Source of the DNA: an uncultured Kiritimatiellota bacterium
GTDB taxonomy: Bacteria > Verrucomicrobiota > Kiritimatiellia > RFP12 > DVOR01
Direction of reading: 5' to 3'
Assembly (NCBI GenBank): GCA_944389585.1
Contig: CALXMW010000002.1
Location: 124,001-188,000, forward strand
Length of the DNA: 64,000 nucleotides
How positions within the stretch are numbered: position 1 is the stretch's first letter; the number at the start of each line of letters is the position of its first letter. Both the position numbers and the translations under genes were made by a program. A model generated the notes under the pieces. The model saw only the letters and a program-made list of their open reading frames with translations. It ran no database searches and was not told the origin of the DNA. This document shows positions 60,618 through 64,000 of this stretch, piece after piece.

Positions 60618-61622
60618 TTAGAAGCCCGGCTCGCGGCAGAGCGCCGAGACGTAGAGGGCCTTGATGGTGTGCATCCGGTTCTCCGCCTCGTCGAAGACCT
60701 TGGAGAAGGGCGCCTCGAAGACCTCGTCGGTCACCTCCAGCGCGCCCGTCTCGCGCGAGACCTCCGTCTCGTGGTCATGGAAGGCCGGCAGGCAGTGCAG
60801 GAAGATGAGCTCCCCGCCCAGGTTGCCCGTCGCCTCGCAGAGCGCCGCGTTCACCTGATAGGGCCGCAGGAGCGCCAGGCGCTCGGCCTTCTTGTCCTCC
60901 TCGCCCATGCTCACCCAGACGTCGGTGTAAAGGACGTTCGCGCCCTTCACGCCGGCCGTGGGGTCGGTCTCCACGCGCACCGTGCAGCCGTTCTTGGCGG
61001 CGATGGCGCGCGCGGCCTCGACCAAATCGTCGGCGGGGAAGAGCGCGCGCGGCGTCACGTTCACGAAGTTGATGCCCGCCTTGGCGCAGCCCATCATCAG
61101 GCTGTTGGCCACGTTGTTGCGGCCGTCGCCCACATAGGCCATCGTCCGCCCCCGCACGTCCCCGAAGGCCTCGCGCATGGTCATCATGTCGGCCAGGAAC
61201 TGCGTGGGGTGGCTCTCGTCGGTCAGGCCGTTCCACACCGGCACGCCGGACATCCTGGCCAGCGTCTCCACCGTGCCCTGGCTGAAGCCGCGGAAGAGGA
61301 TGCCGTCGAAAAGCCGCCCCAGCACCCGCGCCGAATCCGCCACCGATTCCTTCACGCCGAAATGCGTGTCGTGGCCCGTGAGGAACTCCGCGTTGCCCCC
61401 CTCGTCGCGCACCGCGATGGCCGCCGAGTTCCGCGTCCGCGTCGAGCTCTTCTCAAAGATGAGGGCGATGTTCATCCGCCGCAGCAGGTCGCCGCGCACC
61501 CCCGCCTTCCGCCGCGCCTTCAGCGCGATCGCCAGCTCCACCATGTACGCCAGCTCCGCGTCCGACAACGAGCGGATGTTCAGCAACGAGCGCCCCAACA
61601 GCCCATGGTCCAACTCAAACAT
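60618..61622 (-). CDS. argF: Ornithine carbamoyltransferase
   Basis: A 334-aa enzyme making citrulline in arginine synthesis. The carbamoyl phosphate loop is FEKSSTRTRNSA, followed by HPTQFLADMMTM, YVGDGRNNVANSL and the ornithine-site FLHCLPAFHD. AAGGA lies 9 nt before the ATG. Length and motifs fit anabolic enzymes; the catabolic form cannot be excluded. It precedes pyrB, so two carbamoyl phosphate users share one transcript. Confidence 0.95.
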   Translation of the reverse strand: MFELDHGLLGRSLLNIRSLSDAELAYMVELAIALKARRKAGVRGDLLRRMNIALIFEKSSTRTRNSAAIAVRDEGGNAEFLTGHDTHFGVKESVADSARVLGRLFDGILFRGFSQGTVETLARMSGVPVWNGLTDESHPTQFLADMMTMREAFGDVRGRTMAYVGDGRNNVANSLMMGCAKAGINFVNVTPRALFPADDLVEAARAIAAKNGCTVRVETDPTAGVKGANVLYTDVWVSMGEEDKKAERLALLRPYQVNAALCEATGNLGGELIFLHCLPAFHDHETEVSRETGALEVTDEVFEAPFSKVFDEAENRMHTIKALYVSALCREPGF

Positions 61623-61649
61623 CTCAAAGTCCTTTCAGCAAATGAATGT

Positions 61650-62453
61650 TTATTTTACCAAATCCACGCGCAGCCCGTCGTAGGCCGGCGCGAACGAAGC
61701 CTCCTCCGCCGCCAGCAAGGCCTCCAGCCGCGCGTGCGTCACGTCGTGCGACAGATGCGTGAAGCGCGTCCGCCGCGCCCCGACGGCCCGCGCGTAGGCC
61801 ACCGCCCGCGCGAACGACAGATGCGTCGGGTGCTCGCGCGGCCGCAGCAGGTTCAGCACCAGCAAATCCAAGCCCCCCATCAACGCGAGCGTCCCCTCCG
61901 GGATCTCGTGCACGTCCGGCAGATACGCCAGCGAACGCCCCCCGAAGTCGATCCGCACCCCGTTGGTCTCCACGTCCCCGTGGACCACCGGCAACGGCGT
62001 CAGCCGCGCCCCCAACGCCTCGAACGCACCCCCCACCGCCACGAAGTCGATGAGCGGCCGATACAACCCCTGCGCATCGCGCCGCCGGGAAATGTAAGGG
62101 AAGACGCGCCGCATCCCCGCGAGGGTCTCCGGCCCCGCGTAACACGGGATGACCGCGTTGCCCTGCATCGTGTTGAACCGCCGGATGTCGTCGAACCCAA
62201 AGACATGGTCGGCGTGCAGATGCGTGATGAACGCCGCGTCCACCCGCGCCACCCCCCACCGCAGGCACTGCGCCCGGAAATCCGGCCCCGCGTCAAGCAA
62301 CAGCGCCCGGTCGCCCAACGAGACAAGCGCCGCCGAACGCCACCGCCCATCCCGCGGGTCGGCGCTCCGGCACACCTCGCACCCGCACCAGATCAACGGC
62401 ACCCCCGTCGACGTCCCCGTCCCCAAAAAAAGGATGGAAAACGTCGCGCTCAC
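61650..62453 (-). CDS. MBL-fold metallohydrolase (PhnP-like phosphodiesterase family)
   Basis: A 267-aa metallo-beta-lactamase-fold hydrolase. The N-terminus GTGTSTGVPLIWCGCEVC with DPRDGRWRSAALV is the PhnP/cyclic phosphodiesterase type, with two Cys pairs. THLHADHVFGFDDIRRF holds the binuclear metal site; LPVVHGD and FTHLSHDVTHARLE add the remaining histidines. GTG start overlapping the FAD gene stop (GTGA). No phosphonate genes are near, so the substrate is unknown. Confidence 0.88.
   Translation of the reverse strand: MSATFSILFLGTGTSTGVPLIWCGCEVCRSADPRDGRWRSAALVSLGDRALLLDAGPDFRAQCLRWGVARVDAAFITHLHADHVFGFDDIRRFNTMQGNAVIPCYAGPETLAGMRRVFPYISRRRDAQGLYRPLIDFVAVGGAFEALGARLTPLPVVHGDVETNGVRIDFGGRSLAYLPDVHEIPEGTLALMGGLDLLVLNLLRPREHPTHLSFARAVAYARAVGARRTRFTHLSHDVTHARLEALLAAEEASFAPAYDGLRVDLVK
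61652..61660 (-). promoter_or_regulatory. Extended -10 promoter of argF-pyrB inside the MBL gene end
   Basis: Minus strand TGG-TAAAAT. Its last base is within the TAA stop of the upstream MBL hydrolase gene. 29 nt before the argF ATG. Confidence 0.5.
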
Positions 62454-63544
62454 GCCAACCGCTTCTCCCACTCCGCCAACTCCTTGCGCGTGTTCACCCA
62501 CCGCAGCCCCACCGGCCGCCCCGCCCGGCAAAAGACCGTCCGCGCCTCGCACGCCCCCTCGCCCCCCAACGCCCGCGCCTCCAGCCCCTCGCCCCGCACC
62601 TCCCCGCGGACAAAGACCGAGGCCCCCGGCGCGATGAGGTTCAGCGGCAACGCCGGCTCCGCCCACGCCTCCGTGGGCCGCCCGGCCAGCCCGGCCAACA
62701 GGTTCCGCGCCGCCAGCTGCCCCATCAGCTGGGCGCGGCGCACCTGGCAGACAGGCCGCTCCGCCGTCGGCTGGGCCGGGTCGCCCGCCGCGTAAACCCC
62801 CGGCGCGAGCGACAGGTCGGGCCGCGTCCGGATGAACCCCTCCGCCCCCGCCAACGCGCCGTTTGGCCGCGCCCCGGCGGAGCACAAAAGCACGTCGTCG
62901 GCGACAACGCTGCCATCCTCCAGCGCCACAGCGCCCGCCTCGACCGCCGCCACGCCAACGCCCACGCGCAGGGCGATCCCCTTGGCCTCGAGCGCCCCGC
63001 GCAGCGCGCCCTCGTCCCCGCCCAGGCACCCGCCAAGCAACGCGGGCGCGGCCTCGACGAGCGTCACGCGCAGCCCCGCCTCGGCGGCGCGGAGCGCGGC
63101 CTCGAGCCCCAGCACGCCGCCGCCGATGACGGTGAGCGCCTTGCCGGGCGCGCAAAGCCCGCGCAGGGCCTCCGCGTCGGCCAGCGTCCAGAGCGGCCGG
63201 GCGCGCCCGCGCTCGCCCCGGAACGGCGGCACGAAGGCGCGCGAGCCGGTGGCCAGGATCACCCCCTCAAAGGCCCGCCCGTTCACCGTGCGGGCCTGGA
63301 CATCGACCGCCGTGGCGGCCTCGCGGCGCAGTTCGATGCCCACCTCGTCGTAAGCCTTCTGCGGCTTGATGGCGATGGCGCCGGGCTCGGCCTGCCCAAA
63401 GGCCACGGCGATGAGGCGGGGCCGGAAGTAGGGCAGGCACGGCTCGTCGGAGAAGAGGGTGACGCGGGCGCCCTGCGCGGCGAGGGCGAAGGCGGCCTCG
63501 ACGCCGGCGTGGCCGGCCCCGACGATGGCGATCTCAAGCTTCAT
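62450..63544 (-). CDS. FAD-dependent pyridine nucleotide-disulfide oxidoreductase
   Basis: A 364-aa flavoprotein. An N-terminal FAD-binding GAGHAGVEAA (about 8-17), ILATGSRAF, a second GGGVLGLEAALRAAEAG for NAD(P)H and the FAD-closing GVYAAGDPAQ are seen. It is like rubredoxin reductase and the reductase part of NirB, with no redox-active CxxxxC pair. A rubredoxin or nitrite partner was not found nearby. It overlaps the upstream folate gene by 11 nt. Confidence 0.82.
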   Translation of the reverse strand: MKLEIAIVGAGHAGVEAAFALAAQGARVTLFSDEPCLPYFRPRLIAVAFGQAEPGAIAIKPQKAYDEVGIELRREAATAVDVQARTVNGRAFEGVILATGSRAFVPPFRGERGRARPLWTLADAEALRGLCAPGKALTVIGGGVLGLEAALRAAEAGLRVTLVEAAPALLGGCLGGDEGALRGALEAKGIALRVGVGVAAVEAGAVALEDGSVVADDVLLCSAGARPNGALAGAEGFIRTRPDLSLAPGVYAAGDPAQPTAERPVCQVRRAQLMGQLAARNLLAGLAGRPTEAWAEPALPLNLIAPGASVFVRGEVRGEGLEARALGGEGACEARTVFCRAGRPVGLRWVNTRKELAEWEKRLA

Positions 63545-64000
63545 GGGCAAAACCTCCTTGGCAGACGATGAGACGGTTTTCGGTGAGCAGGAAATCCATG
63601 GGAATGTCGTGCGGCTCCGTCGGCACCGCCGGCGCCAGCTGCGCCTCGAAGCAGAGCCCGATCTTGCGGCATCCCCGCGGCAAGGCCCCCAGCAGGCGGT
63701 CGTAAATCCCCTTGCCGTACCCCAAGCGCCCCCCGGCGGCGTCGAAGGCCAGCCCCGGCACGAAAACCGCCGCCACCTCCCCCGGCGCGACGGGCTCCGG
63801 CACGCGCGGCTGCGGCACCCGCATCGGCCCGGGCACGAGATCGCCGCGCAGACGCGCCCAAGAATAGCCCTCCCCCTCCCGAAAGGCGGGCACGCACAAC
63901 GCCTTGCCGACCGCGCGGAAGAGCGCCTCGTGCGCCGCCGGCGAAAACTCCGTGCCGATCGGGACATACGCCGCGACCCACCCGCCCGGCAGGGCGGCCA
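63534..64000 (-). CDS. 5-formyltetrahydrofolate cyclo-ligase, 5' end beyond the window
   Basis: The visible 155 residues include the family core: YVPIGTEFS, FVPGLAFDAAGGRLGYGKGIYDRLL and IGLCFEAQ, with HDIPMDFLLTENRLI near the C-terminus. The enzyme converts 5-formyl-THF to 5,10-methenyl-THF using ATP. The start lies beyond the window end; open reading continues to the edge. It overlaps the FAD oxidoreductase start by 11 nt, so it heads or belongs to that operon. Confidence 0.9.
   Translation of the reverse strand, partial: AALPGGWVAAYVPIGTEFSPAAHEALFRAVGKALCVPAFREGEGYSWARLRGDLVPGPMRVPQPRVPEPVAPGEVAAVFVPGLAFDAAGGRLGYGKGIYDRLLGALPRGCRKIGLCFEAQLAPAVPTEPHDIPMDFLLTENRLIVCQGGFAHEA

Overview
The window is about 64 kb of very GC-rich, densely packed bacterial chromosome. 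Several features point to a Gram-negative member of the Planctomycetes-Verrucomicrobia-Lentisphaerae-Kiritimatiellota (PVC) group, most plausibly Kiritimatiellota: an lpxK gene (lipid A), an outer-membrane barrel and Wza-like export lipoprotein, a 136-aa protein of the family restricted to Verrucomicrobia and Planctomycetes (TIGR04138-like), and secreted SUMF-like/InlB-repeat proteins. The phylum is an inference; no rRNA gene is present. No phage, IS element, CRISPR array or replication origin was seen.

Layout, left to right. (1) 1-6.6 kb, minus strand: an exopolysaccharide export operon (Wza-like lipoprotein, secreted protein, barrel, O-antigen-ligase-like protein, tyrosine autokinase cut by the window edge). 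(2) 6.6-6.9 kb: an intergenic region with a candidate small RNA. (3) 6.9-20.2 kb, minus: HAD phosphatase/mazG, vWA protein, comM, two large secreted proteins, a MATE exporter, recA and an iron alcohol dehydrogenase. (4) 20.3-26.2 kb, minus: a tRNA dihydrouridine synthase operon with coiled-coil/GYF-like proteins, an ankyrin lipoprotein and a recently duplicated pair of ZIP metal transporters. (5) 26.3-35.4 kb: copA and, after the opposing glyS, thrB followed by glycosyltransferase, FkbH-like, ACP, KAS III and ACP genes on the plus strand. (6) 35.4-45.4 kb, minus: hisH-hisF-(PVC protein)-ung, pnp, tRNA-Ala(GGC) and three type IV pilus/type II secretion ATPases. (7) 45.5-49.9 kb, plus: LysM lipoprotein, small membrane protein, nspC and a secreted coiled-coil protein. 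(8) 50-64 kb, minus: sialic acid catabolism (lyase and epimerase), purF-like/lpxK/murJ, rnhC/aroA, argF/pyrB, an MBL hydrolase, an FAD oxidoreductase and a 5-formyl-THF cyclo-ligase cut by the edge.

The most interesting locus is the FkbH/ACP/KAS III/ACP cassette (32.5-35.4 kb), translationally coupled to a glycosyltransferase. The same three families form glyceryl-ACP and tetronate units in actinomycete polyketide pathways, and related sets occur in polysaccharide loci. Its product here is unknown.

Two promoter styles recur: a TTGCGC -35 box exactly 17 bp from a TATAAT-like box (small RNA, tRNA, pilB, a secreted protein, the sialate lyase), and an extended -10 (TG-S-TATAMT) without an evident -35. 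In several genes the -10 lies only 6-8 nt before the ATG, suggesting leaderless mRNAs. Many convergent gene pairs lack space for a terminator.
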